From Geosporobacter subterraneus DSM 17957 (GTDB taxonomy: Bacteria; Bacillota; Clostridia; Peptostreptococcales; Thermotaleaceae): DNA of 63,950 bases. Each line of letters begins with the position of its first letter. Positions within the stretch are counted from its first letter, which is position 1. Below are positions 45,205 to 54,387 of the stretch, in pieces. Made by a program: the position numbers and the translations under genes. Location: NCBI RefSeq assembly GCF_900142145.1, contig NZ_FQZV01000022.1:1-63950 (forward strand), in the 5' to 3' direction. The notes under the pieces were generated by a model. That model had not been told where the DNA came from, did not search any database, and saw nothing but the letters and a program-made list of their open reading frames with translations.

Positions 45205-45248
45205 AGGAGAGCACAAATTCTTTTCCCAAGGAGGAGGTTTGTGCTCCT
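45205..45248 (+). promoter_or_regulatory. Hairpin after the SAF oxidoreductase gene
   Basis: AGGAGAGCACAAA pairs with TTTGTGCTCCT with a small bulge, then AATTTAAA. The weak tail suggests partial termination or an mRNA end within the operon. Confidence 0.5.
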
Positions 45249-45272
45249 AATTTAAAAAAGGGAGTCAAGAAT

Positions 45273-46073
45273 ATGTATAAAATGGTTGCAATAGATCTGG
45301 ACGATACGCTTCTGGATAATGATAATCAAATATCCCGGCAAAACAAGGAAGTCATTGAGCGATTGCTGGATAAGGGGATGATTGTAACAATCATTTCTGG
45401 GAGAAGCTATGCTTCAATAAAAAGGTATGTAGATTTATTAAGACTTAAGCACTTATGCGGAAGTTTAAATGGTGCAAGCATTATCCTGCCGGAGAATGAT
45501 GAAATAGTATACCGGAGGGCCATTCATCATGATATCTGCCGTGAATTAATCATAGAAATCGAGCCTTTAGGGGTTCATATAAATTACTATCATGACAGCA
45601 AGGTACTGTCTAGTAAACAAACAAAACAAGCGGAAGCCTACATGCAGCTAACCAATATTGAAATAGATTATGTGTCATCGCTGAAAGAATACAGCCGAGA
45701 ATATGCTGCAACAAAGATTTTACTGATTGATGACAATGAAAAGCTAGAGCCTATTCGACAAAAAATTTCTCCAAAATTTATTGAAAATGTGAATATCTCC
45801 TATTCTAAGCCCATATTCCTGGAAATTTTCAACAAGGATGTCTCTAAAGGCAAAGCGCTACAGTATATTGCAGAGTATTATGGGATTCAACGGGAGGAAA
45901 TTATTGCAATCGGAGATGGGGAAACAGATATTTCGATGATTGAATATGCCGGCATAGGTATTGCTATGGGAAATAGCAGTCAGAGGGTCAAAGAGAAAGC
46001 CAACTACATTGCAGAGACAAATCAACAAAATGGAGTGGCAAAGATTTTAGAAAAGCTTATTTTGAACAGATGA
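45273..46073 (+). CDS. Cof-type HAD-superfamily phosphatase
   Basis: A 266-residue HAD hydrolase of the Cof (type IIB) group, expected to dephosphorylate a small phosphorylated sugar or metabolite. The nucleophile motif I is AIDLDDTLLDND (Asp9 region), motif II IISGRSY and motif IV IGDGETDISMIEYAG; the C2 cap lies between residues about 85 and 190. The family is promiscuous. In this cluster it could remove phosphate from the oxidised PTS product, as inferred from position. The ATG is about 8 bases after AAGGGAG. Confidence 0.9.
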   Translation: MYKMVAIDLDDTLLDNDNQISRQNKEVIERLLDKGMIVTIISGRSYASIKRYVDLLRLKHLCGSLNGASIILPENDEIVYRRAIHHDICRELIIEIEPLGVHINYYHDSKVLSSKQTKQAEAYMQLTNIEIDYVSSLKEYSREYAATKILLIDDNEKLEPIRQKISPKFIENVNISYSKPIFLEIFNKDVSKGKALQYIAEYYGIQREEIIAIGDGETDISMIEYAGIGIAMGNSSQRVKEKANYIAETNQQNGVAKILEKLILNR

Positions 46074-46091
46074 GAGGAAGAGGTGATAGAA

Positions 46092-47048
46092 ATGACAATC
46101 AGTAAAGCAACTTTAGAAGAAATGTACAAAAAAATGCTTCATGTACGAAAGTTTGAAGAAAAGGTGGCCTACTTTTTCTCAATGGGAATGGTCCATGGCA
46201 CTACTCACCTGTATGTGGGGGAAGAAGCTACTGCTGTAGGGGCTTGCAGTGCATTGGAAGAGAAGGATCTGATTACAAGTACCCATCGGGGACATGGTCA
46301 CTGCATTGGTAAGGGTATTGATTTGAACAAAATGATGGCAGAACTATTGGGTAAAGAGACCGGATATTGCAAAGGTAAAGGAGGATCAATGCATATTGCT
46401 GATCTCTCAAGGGGAAACCTGGGAGCTAACGGAGTAGTAGGCGGGGGGATTCCTATTGCAGTAGGGGCAGCATTGACAACGAAAATGAAGAAAATTGATC
46501 GCGTGGTGCTATGCTTTTTTGGGGACGGAGCTGCCAATGAAGGAAGCTTTCATGAATCCCTGAATCTGGCTGCCGTATGGAATTTGCCCCTTATTTTTGT
46601 TTGTGAAAACAATCTTTACGGCATGTCTGTGTCTACGGCCCAGTCCATGAAAATCCAGAACATTGCTGACCGCGCTGCAGCCTACGGCATTCCAGGAAAG
46701 GTTATCGACGGCAACGACGCTGTAGCGGTATACAATACAGTGATGGAAGCCAAGGAATACGTAAAGGAGCATGGGCCTATATTGATTGAAGCCAAGACCT
46801 ATCGTTGGTCAGGACATTCTAAAAGCGATGCCAATGTTTACCGTAGCAAGGAAGAAATCGCTGAATGGCGGAAAAAGTGTCCTATAGAAGGATTGAAGAA
46901 ATATATGCTGGAAACGGGAGTTTCTACGATAGAAGAACTGAAACGCATAGAGAAAGAAGCTGTCCAGGAAATTGAACAGGCAGTAGAATTTGCACAAAAT
47001 AGTCCTTATCCATCACTAGATACAATCATGGACGATGTATATGCGTAA
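46092..47048 (+). CDS. acoA: TPP-dependent dehydrogenase E1 component, alpha subunit (AcoA-like)
   Basis: 318 residues. With the beta subunit this forms a thiamine-diphosphate E1 that decarboxylates or cleaves a 2-oxo compound and acylates the lipoyl arm of E2. The TPP motif [17 protein letters not shown]...[11 protein letters not shown] (in parts) is intact, as are [13 protein letters not shown] and GSMHIAD. The length and [10 protein letters not shown] resemble acetoin dehydrogenase alpha subunits more than pyruvate ones, but the substrate is not decided by sequence. The start at 46092 follows GAGGAAGAGG; GTG 46083 was rejected. Confidence 0.88.
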   Translation: MTISKATLEEMYKKMLHVRKFEEKVAYFFSMGMVHGTTHLYVGEEATAVGACSALEEKDLITSTHRGHGHCIGKGIDLNKMMAELLGKETGYCKGKGGSMHIADLSRGNLGANGVVGGGIPIAVGAALTTKMKKIDRVVLCFFGDGAANEGSFHESLNLAAVWNLPLIFVCENNLYGMSVSTAQSMKIQNIADRAAAYGIPGKVIDGNDAVAVYNTVMEAKEYVKEHGPILIEAKTYRWSGHSKSDANVYRSKEEIAEWRKKCPIEGLKKYMLETGVSTIEELKRIEKEAVQEIEQAVEFAQNSPYPSLDTIMDDVYA

Positions 47049-47061
47049 GGAGGGAGAAATC

Positions 47062-48039
47062 ATGAGAGAAATAACCTATGCACAGGCAATCAATGAGGCT
47101 ATGCGTGAGGAAATGAGAAAAGATGAAAATGTCTTTCTCATGGGTGAGGATGTAGGACTATATGGCGGGGCTTTCGGGGTTTCTGTGGGTATGTTTCAGG
47201 AATTTGGTGAGGAGCGGGTAAGAGATACACCTATTTCAGAAGCAGTAATTGCAGGAGCTGCAGCAGGTGCTGCCGTTACTGGCATGAGGCCCATTGCGGA
47301 AATAATGTTTAGTGATTTTATGACGATTGCTATGGATCAATTGGTAAATCAAGCGGCAAAAATGCGCTATATGTTTGGCGGAAAGGCTAAGGTTCCTATG
47401 GTGATTCGGACTCCCGGGGGTTGTGGTACAGGGGCTGCAGCACAGCATTCTCAAAGTTTGGAGGCGTGGTTCTGTCATGTGCCGGGGCTTAAGGTAGTGA
47501 TCCCTTCTACGCCTTATGACGCAAAAGGTCTTTTGAAAGCGGCCATACAGGATGACAATCCTGTTGTATTTATAGAACAAAAACTTCTCTATCGAAAGAA
47601 GGGGCCTGTACCTGAGGAAGAATATACGATACCTCTTGGTAAAGCAGATATCAAACGCATGGGTAAGGATTTGACGATCATCAGCTATGGAAGGATGATT
47701 CCCCCTTGCCTGGAGGTTGCAGAAGAGGTGGCAAAGGAAGGAATTGAAGTAGAGGTTGTAGATCCCAGAACCCTTCTGCCGCTGGATCGGGAAACACTTA
47801 TTGCATCTGCTATAAAAACCGGAAAAGTACTCATTGTTCATGAAGCTGTAAAAACAGGAGGTTTTGGCGGGGAAATTGCAGCGGTGATTGCGGATAGTGA
47901 TGCTTTTTTTTATTTGGATGCACCGATTCGAAGACTGGCAGGACTAGATGTACCGATTCCTTACTGTCCGGAATTGGAAAAAAACGTAGTGCCTACCCAT
48001 GAAACGATTAAAGCGGCCATTTATGAAATGATGGAATGA
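47062..48039 (+). CDS. acoB: TPP-dependent dehydrogenase E1 component, beta subunit (AcoB-like)
   Basis: 325 residues. The partner of the alpha subunit. Family motifs are [61 protein letters not shown] (in parts), FIEQKLLY and [14 protein letters not shown]. Its start, 13 bases after acoA, follows AAGGAGGGAG. The family includes acetoin, pyruvate and branched-chain E1 beta subunits. Position in a polyol PTS operon argues against a housekeeping pyruvate dehydrogenase. Confidence 0.9.
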   Translation: MREITYAQAINEAMREEMRKDENVFLMGEDVGLYGGAFGVSVGMFQEFGEERVRDTPISEAVIAGAAAGAAVTGMRPIAEIMFSDFMTIAMDQLVNQAAKMRYMFGGKAKVPMVIRTPGGCGTGAAAQHSQSLEAWFCHVPGLKVVIPSTPYDAKGLLKAAIQDDNPVVFIEQKLLYRKKGPVPEEEYTIPLGKADIKRMGKDLTIISYGRMIPPCLEVAEEVAKEGIEVEVVDPRTLLPLDRETLIASAIKTGKVLIVHEAVKTGGFGGEIAAVIADSDAFFYLDAPIRRLAGLDVPIPYCPELEKNVVPTHETIKAAIYEMME

Positions 48040-48052
48040 GGAGGGGGTTCTA

Positions 48053-49387
48053 TTGGCTACCAAGATCATCATGCCTAAGGCCGGTATGGCCATGGAAGCA
48101 GGAACCATTGTCAAATGGTTAAAGCAGGAAGGCGAAGTAATAACCATAGGCGAACCACTGCTGGAAATTCATACGGATAAGGTGAATATGGAAGTAGAGG
48201 CGCCATCCGACGGAGTCCTTCTTAAAATATTGGGACAAGAGGGGGATATCATTCCTGTAACCCATACGATTGGATATATAGGGGAGCTGGGAGAAACCCT
48301 AGGGGAAGAGATGGAAATGGGTGAACAAGGGAATAAGCCATTGGCTGAAACCACAGTGCAGCCGGAACTCCCCCAAGAACGGCCACAGAAGCCAGGGTTT
48401 ACAAATGCAGAGGGGAAGATCGCTGCGACGCCATTGGCCAGAACCCTTGCAAGGGAAAGGGGAATACACTTAGGAACCTTAAAGGCCACCGGAAAGTACG
48501 GAGAGATAAGAGCACGAGATGTTTCTTTGATGCAATCGGCAGCTATAACCCCTTTAGCAAAAAGAATTGCGGAGAAAAACAATATTGATGTAGAAAAAAT
48601 TCAAGGAAGCGGATATCGGGGAAAAATAAGAAAAGAAGACTTGATTCAAGAGAATGAAGAAATTCCAATGATGGAAATAACAGCAAAACAGGATACCGGT
48701 GAAAGAAAGGGGCTCCATAGGAAGCCACTGGCAGGCATGAGAAAAATCATTGCAGAACGTATGCTGTCCAGCCATTTGCAGGCCCCTCCTGTTACATTGA
48801 ATACGAAGGCAGATGTGACAGCACTGACCGATCTTAAGGAGCAGCTATCGACTCAGGTTTCGTTAAAAGTATCCTACAATGATTTTGTTATAAAAGCAGT
48901 TGCCTTAGCTCTCCAAGAATACCCTAATATCAATGTTCGGATAGCCGAAGAAGAGATCTTATACAGAAAAGAAATCCATATCGGCATGGCCGTTGCACTG
49001 GAAGATGGATTGATTGTACCTGTCATCAAAGATGCAGATAAGCTCACCATTAGGGAACTGGCAGGGAAAACAAAAGAACTGGCTGGAAGAGGCCGGGAAG
49101 GCAAATTATTGCCTAGTGAAATAGAGAATGGAAGCTTTACTGTCAGCAATCTGGGTATGTATGATATTCTTTCCTTTACACCCATCATCAATCAGCCTGA
49201 AAGCGCAATTTTGGGCGTATGTGCCATCGAGGAAGAATTAAAAATGATGGAGGGAAAAATCGAGAACAGGAAGATGATGGGATTGAGCTTAACTGTCGAC
49301 CACCGTGTCATAGACGGGGCACAGGGGGCCATTTTCCTAAAACGCATTAAAACTCTTTTAGAAAACCCTTTAGGGATTTTGCTGTAA
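48053..49387 (+). CDS. Dihydrolipoamide acyltransferase E2 with two subunit-binding domains
   Basis: 444 residues. An N-terminal lipoyl domain (lipoylated Lys43 in HTDKVNMEVEAP) is followed by a Pro/Glu linker. Two consecutive peripheral-subunit-binding domains come next: AATPLARTLARERGIHLG...GEIRARDV (about 128-160) and ITPLAKRIAEKNNIDVEKI...GKIRKEDL (about 167-199, in parts). The C-terminal catalytic domain has the active-site His in VDHRVIDGA (near 417). A second binding domain is unusual; most bacterial E2 chains carry one. TTG start after GAGGAGGGGG, 13 bases after acoB. Confidence 0.9.
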   Translation: MATKIIMPKAGMAMEAGTIVKWLKQEGEVITIGEPLLEIHTDKVNMEVEAPSDGVLLKILGQEGDIIPVTHTIGYIGELGETLGEEMEMGEQGNKPLAETTVQPELPQERPQKPGFTNAEGKIAATPLARTLARERGIHLGTLKATGKYGEIRARDVSLMQSAAITPLAKRIAEKNNIDVEKIQGSGYRGKIRKEDLIQENEEIPMMEITAKQDTGERKGLHRKPLAGMRKIIAERMLSSHLQAPPVTLNTKADVTALTDLKEQLSTQVSLKVSYNDFVIKAVALALQEYPNINVRIAEEEILYRKEIHIGMAVALEDGLIVPVIKDADKLTIRELAGKTKELAGRGREGKLLPSEIENGSFTVSNLGMYDILSFTPIINQPESAILGVCAIEEELKMMEGKIENRKMMGLSLTVDHRVIDGAQGAIFLKRIKTLLENPLGILL

Positions 49388-49423
49388 AATGTGAAACAAA
49401 TCTGGGAAAGAGGAGTGGGGAAA

Positions 49424-50845
49424 ATGGTGACGGATGTAACAATGTCAAAGGAAGGAATGGACGGGGAAAATGACGTTTTTGATGTTATTGTAATTGGGGG
49501 AGGGCCTGCGGGTTATGTTGCAGCAATTAAAGCAGCCCAGTTAGGGGGAAAAGCTGCACTCATTGAGAAGGATACCCTCGGTGGTACTTGCTTAAATAGA
49601 GGATGTATCCCCACTAAGACCTACTTAAAGAACGCAGAGATTATGGAACAAATCCAACAGGCAGTCAAAAGGGGAATTATGATCGAAAACCCCACTGTAC
49701 AGATTGATATGTACAAGGCGGCAGCGTACAAGAATAGCGTGGTAACTGCGCTGACCTCTGGAATTGAGGGGCTGCTCGAGACTTACGGAATATCTATGTA
49801 TAAAGGTGTTGGAAAGCTGCTGGAGAACAGAGAGGTTTTAGTAGATAATAGGGTTCTTTTGAAAGGAAAGAAAATTATTCTGGCTACCGGATCAAAACCT
49901 ATGGAACTGAGTAGATTGAAAAAAGAAGGTATAGAATTGCTTGACAGCGATAAAATCTTAGATTTGAAAGAGGTGCCAAAGCGTTTAGCCATCATTGGCG
50001 GCGGTGTGATTGGTGTGGAAATGGCCATGATTTATCGTGCCTATGGAAGTAAGGTGACAATGATAGAAATGGCCGATGCTATTCTGCCTAAAATGGATAA
50101 AGATATCTCTTCAACCCTCTTGAAGGTCTTCAAAAAAAAGGGCATCAAGGTGATTGCTTCAGCACAAGTGGAAGATATTGAGAAAAATGAGGAAGGGCTG
50201 ATTTTACGTCTGGGAGAGAAGGGAGAAGTTCAAGCCGATGAGGTCTTGGTTTCGGTAGGAAGAATGGCAGACTTGGATGCAGTTTCCCATATTCCATTAG
50301 AACTGGAAGCGGGCAGGGTTTGGGTAAACGAATATATGGAAACCAGTGTTTCGGGTATTTATGCCCCAGGAGATGTCAATGGAAGAAATATGCTGGCCCA
50401 CGCTGCCTTTAAGATGGGCGAAGTGGCAGCAGAGAATGCCATGGGACATAGGGTTGCTCTGAATTTGAATATGGTGCCGAGCTGTGTCTATACAACGCCT
50501 GAAATTGCAGCCGTAGGGCTGACGGAAGAGGAAGCCCGTAAAAAATATGATATTCTCATTGGAAAGTTTTTTTTCGGGGCTAATGGAAGGGCACTGGCAT
50601 CCGGTGAGAAAGTCGGGTTTGTAAAAGTCATTGCAGATAAAGCCTATGGAGAGATTCTAGGGGTACATATCTTAGGCCCTGGTGCAACTGAGATCATTAA
50701 TGAAGCTGCTGCACTGATGGATATGCAGATTACTGTATATGAAGCGTCGCAGATTATTCATGGGCATCCAACCTATTCAGAGGCATTTATGGAGGCCTGC
50801 GCAGATTGTATTGGGAAATCGATACATCTGCCACCTAAAATATAG
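49424..50845 (+). CDS. lpdA: Dihydrolipoyl dehydrogenase (E3)
   Basis: 473 residues. A flavoprotein that reoxidises the E2 lipoyl group with NAD+. FAD motif VIVIGGGPAGYVAAIKAAQLGG near residue 22, redox disulfide GGTCLNRGCIPTK, NAD motif IIGGGVIGVEMA, FAD motif GIYAPGDVNG, and the dimer-interface HGHPTYSEAF with catalytic His. No N-terminal lipoyl domain is present. ATG 49424 was preferred to a GTG at 49391. It completes the E1-E2-E3 complex in one operon. Confidence 0.95.
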   Translation: MVTDVTMSKEGMDGENDVFDVIVIGGGPAGYVAAIKAAQLGGKAALIEKDTLGGTCLNRGCIPTKTYLKNAEIMEQIQQAVKRGIMIENPTVQIDMYKAAAYKNSVVTALTSGIEGLLETYGISMYKGVGKLLENREVLVDNRVLLKGKKIILATGSKPMELSRLKKEGIELLDSDKILDLKEVPKRLAIIGGGVIGVEMAMIYRAYGSKVTMIEMADAILPKMDKDISSTLLKVFKKKGIKVIASAQVEDIEKNEEGLILRLGEKGEVQADEVLVSVGRMADLDAVSHIPLELEAGRVWVNEYMETSVSGIYAPGDVNGRNMLAHAAFKMGEVAAENAMGHRVALNLNMVPSCVYTTPEIAAVGLTEEEARKKYDILIGKFFFGANGRALASGEKVGFVKVIADKAYGEILGVHILGPGATEIINEAAALMDMQITVYEASQIIHGHPTYSEAFMEACADCIGKSIHLPPKI

Positions 50846-50863
50846 TTACTAGGAGGAATTCTT

Positions 50864-51127
50864 ATGTACAGCAAAGTAGTTATCGTGACAAATAAAACAG
50901 GATTGCATGCCAGACCTGCATCTGAGTTTACGAAAAAAGCTTCCAGTTTTAAAGCCGATATAACGATTGCCTATAAAGATAGAAAAATCAATGGAAAAAG
51001 TATTGTAGGGGTGTTATCTGCAGGAATCACCTGTGGCAGCGAAATCCTCATAGCAGCCGAGGGAGAGGATGAACAGCTGGCGGTGGACTCTTTAGCAGCA
51101 CTAATTCACACAAATTTTGGAGAATAG
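50864..51127 (+). CDS. HPr family phosphocarrier protein
   Basis: An 87-residue HPr. His15 in TGLHARPAS accepts phosphate from enzyme I; Ser46 in GKSIVGVLSAG lies where HPr kinase acts. Both sites are intact, so it could work in the PTS relay and in catabolite signalling. It is 18 bases after lpdA, with AGGAGG, and is probably the last gene of the polyol operon. ptsI is not in the window, so this may be a dedicated HPr rather than the general ptsH product. Confidence 0.9.
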   Translation: MYSKVVIVTNKTGLHARPASEFTKKASSFKADITIAYKDRKINGKSIVGVLSAGITCGSEILIAAEGEDEQLAVDSLAALIHTNFGE

Positions 51128-51331
51128 GAAAGATATGACAGTCTATGAATAATATTATCCTTATATTGCATTTTTTCTAAGGCAATATTTTTAAAAATAA
51201 ATCATAACAGGAATGCAATAAAATTACTATTCAAATGGGAGAATATAGAATATGATAGTAATATAATCGGATTTAGCCGTCAAAACTATGATAGGGCAGT
51301 GAACAGATACTCTTAGGAATGAGGTGTTTGT

Positions 51332-51664
51332 ATGAATATTACAAAAATGCAGGCCGATCTTTATTGCATAAACTGTAATAAAAATACCCTCCATGAAGTG
51401 GTGTATCTTGGAGAAAGTATCGAGAAAATTTCTTGTATCGAATGTGAGACTTCTCTTGAAATCGACGAGAAGTTAGTGCTGTCAACTTATGCTGCAGACA
51501 TATTAAGCAGAGTCACCAGCAAGCCGGAACGGATGAATAAGGAAATGCGGGACGATCTGTCAAAGTTTCTATGCTCTATTCCGATTCGCGTGGTTACAAA
51601 ACCCTATCGTATGATAAAAGAGTTTAAAATTCTTAAGGATATGACGGGAGAAAAAAAGGAATAG
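51332..51664 (+). CDS. Small zinc-ribbon protein of unknown function (bh protein type)
   Basis: 110 residues. Two CxxC pairs (CINCNKNT and CIECETSL) suggest a zinc ribbon at the N-terminus. The basic C-terminal half (RVTSKPERMNKEMRDDLSK, KPYRMIKEF) could contact nucleic acid. It matches my memory of short conserved Firmicute proteins labelled bh protein that occur before ispF or near sigma-controlled genes. Function unknown. An in-frame ATG follows GAGGTG. Confidence 0.65.
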   Translation: MNITKMQADLYCINCNKNTLHEVVYLGESIEKISCIECETSLEIDEKLVLSTYAADILSRVTSKPERMNKEMRDDLSKFLCSIPIRVVTKPYRMIKEFKILKDMTGEKKE

Positions 51665-51720
51665 CTTGCTTTGCAGCTAAAAAGACAACCTATAGGAAAA
51701 AATGACAGGGGGGACTGCTG

Positions 51721-52209
51721 ATGATTAGAGTGGGAAGTGGATTCGATGTACACCAATTGGTAGAGGGCAAAAAACTGATTTTAGGTGGAGTGGAGATTCC
51801 TTTTGAAAAGGGGCTTTTGGGACATTCTGACGCCGATGTATTGCTCCATGCGGTAAAGGATGCCTTGTTAGGGGCAGCGGCACTAGGAGATATTGGACGA
51901 CATTTTCCAGACAGCGATGAAAGGTATCGGGGTATATCCAGCCTCAAGCTTTTGCGGGAGGTCAAGATTAAACTTGATGAAAAAGGATTTCGGGTAAACA
52001 ATTTGGATGCTACCATCATCGCTCAAGCACCAAGGATGGCGCCTTTTATAGAGGCTATGCGTGAAAACATTGCCCAAACACTGGGAATTCCTCTAGAAGA
52101 TATTAACATAAAGGCAACAACTACAGAAAAACTAGGCTTCACCGGTCGAGGGGAAGGAATTGCAGCCCAAGCTGTTGCAACAATTCTTTCTATCTCAGAT
52201 CGGGATTAG
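51721..52209 (+). CDS. ispF: 2-C-methyl-D-erythritol 2,4-cyclodiphosphate synthase
   Basis: A 162-residue enzyme of the MEP pathway. The metal ligands Asp9 and His11 are in [10 protein letters not shown], and the third, His, in [22 protein letters not shown] and [16 protein letters not shown] complete the family signature. It normally abuts ispD; here a 12-kb block intervenes. The ATG follows AGGGGGGAC. No terminator was seen between it and the proS promoter. Confidence 0.96.
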   Translation: MIRVGSGFDVHQLVEGKKLILGGVEIPFEKGLLGHSDADVLLHAVKDALLGAAALGDIGRHFPDSDERYRGISSLKLLREVKIKLDEKGFRVNNLDATIIAQAPRMAPFIEAMRENIAQTLGIPLEDINIKATTTEKLGFTGRGEGIAAQAVATILSISDRD

Positions 52210-52224
52210 AAAGCGAATAAAGCG

Positions 52225-52253
52225 TTGACAATCTAAGATGAATTGGTTAAGAT
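52225..52253 (+). promoter_or_regulatory. Promoter of the proS T-box transcript
   Basis: TTGACA (52225-52230), 17-base spacer, TAAGAT (52248-52253). Confidence 0.75.
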
Positions 52254-52264
52254 ATATTTAAATC

Positions 52265-52520
52265 TAATAATTAAAGACGAAGATGGGGACTAGTAGAAGG
52301 TTAAACCCTGGTAGAGAGCAGAATCCCGCGGCTGAAAGGATCTGCAGGAAGCACCTTGCGAACCCACCCCGGAGTTTTGGACTGAAGCGAGTAAGTCTTA
52401 ACGGTATTGGCCCGTTACAGCCGAGTAAAGAGGATCTTCTAAAGAAGATTAATTAGAGTGGTACCGCGGAAAATAAACCTTTCGTCTCTACAATGCTGTG
52501 GAGAAGAGAGGTTTTTTGTT
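52265..52520 (+). promoter_or_regulatory. T-box riboswitch, proline specific
   Basis: The T-box AGAGTGGTACCGCGG is at 52455-52469, followed by a terminator (AACCTTTCGTCTCT with GGAGAAGAGAGGTT) and a T run. In stem I the GCGAACCCACC segment presents CCC (52363-52365), a proline codon, agreeing with proS downstream. Confidence 0.9.
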
Positions 52521-52596
52521 TTGTGTATATTTCGTAGCCTTAGAATACTTGTGAAAGGTAAAGTTTAACCTCATATAAAGAGAAAGGAGAAAGCGT

Positions 52597-54039
52597 ATGG
52601 CAAAAAAAGAAAAGGAGTTTGTTCAAGATATCACCCCTATGGAAGTAGATTTTCCACAATGGTATACCGATGTAATCTTAAAAACGGATTTGGTGGATTA
52701 TTCACCGGTAAGAGGATTTATGGTAATCAAGCCCTATGGCTATGCTATTTGGGAGAATATCCAAAAATATATGGATAAGCGGTTTAAGGATACAGGACAT
52801 AAAAACTGTTATTTTCCACTGCTGATTCCAGAAAGTTTGCTAAAGAAAGAGGAAGAGCATGTGGAGGGCTTTGCGCCAGAGGTGGCTTGGGTTACCCATG
52901 GAGGTAAAGAGGAACTCCCAGAAAGACTATGTGTTCGCCCCACTTCCGAAACGATTATCTGTTCCATGTATGCAAAATGGTTAAAATCCTATAGAGAACT
53001 GCCCTATCTATATAATCAATGGTGCAGCGTGGTAAGATGGGAGAAAACCACAAGACCCTTCTTAAGAACTTCTGAGTTCCTATGGCAAGAGGGACATACA
53101 TTGCATGAAACCTATGATGAAGCTCAGGCGGAAACCTTACAAATGCTGCAGATCTATAAGGAAACCGCAGAGGACCTGATGGCTATACCAGTAGTAACAG
53201 GGAGAAAGAGCGACAAGGAAAAGTTTGCTGGTGCCTATGCTACTTATACCATGGAAGCCTTAATGCATGACGGAAAAGCCCTGCAGGCAGGAACCTCCCA
53301 TAACCTGGGACAGCACTTTACAAAGGCATTTGAAATTACTTTCTTAGATAGGAATGGAGAAATCCAGAACCCATATCATACTTCATGGGGTGTTTCTACA
53401 AGATTAATCGGCGGCATCATCATGGTTCATGGAGATAACCGAGGACTGGTACTGCCTCCTAGAGTGGCACCCATCCAGGTAGTTATGATTCCGATTGCCC
53501 AGCATAAAGAAGGGGTTTTAGATAAAGTTTATGAATTAAAGAAAGCCCTAGGGGATGAAATTCGCATCGAAATTGACGACAGCGAAAACTATTCACCTGG
53601 CTGGAAGTTTAATGAGTGGGAAATGAAAGGTGTACCGATCCGGATTGAAGTAGGACCTAGAGATATTGAAAACAATCAGGTAGTTATCTTCAGAAGAGAT
53701 ACTTTAGAAAAGCAGTCTGTTTCTATGGACGGATTAAAGGAAACTGTAGAAAAGCTCCTGGACGATATCCACGAAAGCCTGCTTGAGAAGGCAAGAAAGC
53801 TTCGGAATGAGAAGACCTACTATATTACAGACTTTGAAGACTTTGCAAAGAAAATGGAAACTGCTCCTGGCTTTGCTAAGGGAATGTGGTGTGGCAGCAG
53901 GGAATGTGAAGACAACATTAAGGCAAAAACCAGTGCTACTATCCGGTGCATTCCTTTTGAACAGGAGGATCTGGGAGATAAGTGTCATTTCTGCGGCCAG
54001 GAAGCAAAGCATATGGTTTATGTGGCAAAAGCATACTAG
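52597..54039 (+). CDS. proS: Prolyl-tRNA synthetase, archaeal/eukaryote-like type
   Basis: A 480-residue class II synthetase. The short form lacks the editing insertion of bacterial-type ProS and carries a C-terminal zinc-like domain ([21 protein letters not shown]). Class II motifs are seen in [37 protein letters not shown] (in parts) and [15 protein letters not shown]. This type is common in clostridia. The T-box leader controls it. An AGAAAGGAG site precedes the ATG. Confidence 0.96.
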   Translation: MAKKEKEFVQDITPMEVDFPQWYTDVILKTDLVDYSPVRGFMVIKPYGYAIWENIQKYMDKRFKDTGHKNCYFPLLIPESLLKKEEEHVEGFAPEVAWVTHGGKEELPERLCVRPTSETIICSMYAKWLKSYRELPYLYNQWCSVVRWEKTTRPFLRTSEFLWQEGHTLHETYDEAQAETLQMLQIYKETAEDLMAIPVVTGRKSDKEKFAGAYATYTMEALMHDGKALQAGTSHNLGQHFTKAFEITFLDRNGEIQNPYHTSWGVSTRLIGGIIMVHGDNRGLVLPPRVAPIQVVMIPIAQHKEGVLDKVYELKKALGDEIRIEIDDSENYSPGWKFNEWEMKGVPIRIEVGPRDIENNQVVIFRRDTLEKQSVSMDGLKETVEKLLDDIHESLLEKARKLRNEKTYYITDFEDFAKKMETAPGFAKGMWCGSRECEDNIKAKTSATIRCIPFEQEDLGDKCHFCGQEAKHMVYVAKAY

Positions 54040-54048
54040 TCTATCCAA

Positions 54049-54076
54049 AGGAGACAGCGAGCAATCGCTGTCTTTA
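54049..54076 (+). terminator. Terminator after proS
   Basis: AGACAGCGA pairs with TCGCTGTCT around GCAA, followed by TTAG; the T run is short. Confidence 0.7.
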
Positions 54077-54100
54077 GATTGTTGGTAAAGGATATTTCTT

Positions 54101-54215
54101 AGAAACCCCTCATAAGCTTCCGAACAGCGACTTTGACGAGGTTACTTTTTTCAACTGCTTTGTTCAGTAAAAGTGGCCTCGTCACGGAGTCGAGAGGATC
54201 TTATGAGGGGTTTCT
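54101..54215. repeat. Long intergenic inverted repeat, family A copy 2
   Basis: A perfect 16-bp outer stem (54101-54116 with 54200-54215) encloses an inner stem GACGAGGTTACTTTT with AAAAGTGGCCTCGTC (13 of 15). It is the inverted relative of 32471-32563. The rest of the 348-base proS-gltX gap holds only the gltX promoter. Confidence 0.8.
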
Positions 54216-54277
54216 CGGTAAGTGCAGGCAATAAAGGATGGCTGTTTTGTTTTTCTGCTAAGCATGTGACAAATTTC

Positions 54278-54306
54278 TTGATTGGAAAAAATTTTTGGGG
54301 TATAAT
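54278..54306 (+). promoter_or_regulatory. Promoter of gltX
   Basis: TTGATT (54278-54283), 17-base spacer, TATAAT (54301-54306). Confidence 0.75.
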
Positions 54307-54387
54307 AAGCTAATATACTGGAAATAGTTGAAAAAACGAACTTGTTTTCAATACATAGACTTACATTGAGCATAGGGAGGTAAAAGG

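Noticed and set aside
47236-47841. 201-codon minus-strand frame within acoB
   Set aside because: Antisense shadow of a well-supported gene.
39070-51664. Classical prophage or integrative element explaining the ispD-ispF block
   Set aside because: No integrase, phage gene, tRNA attachment site or flanking direct repeat was seen; gene content is metabolic and base use resembles the flanks.
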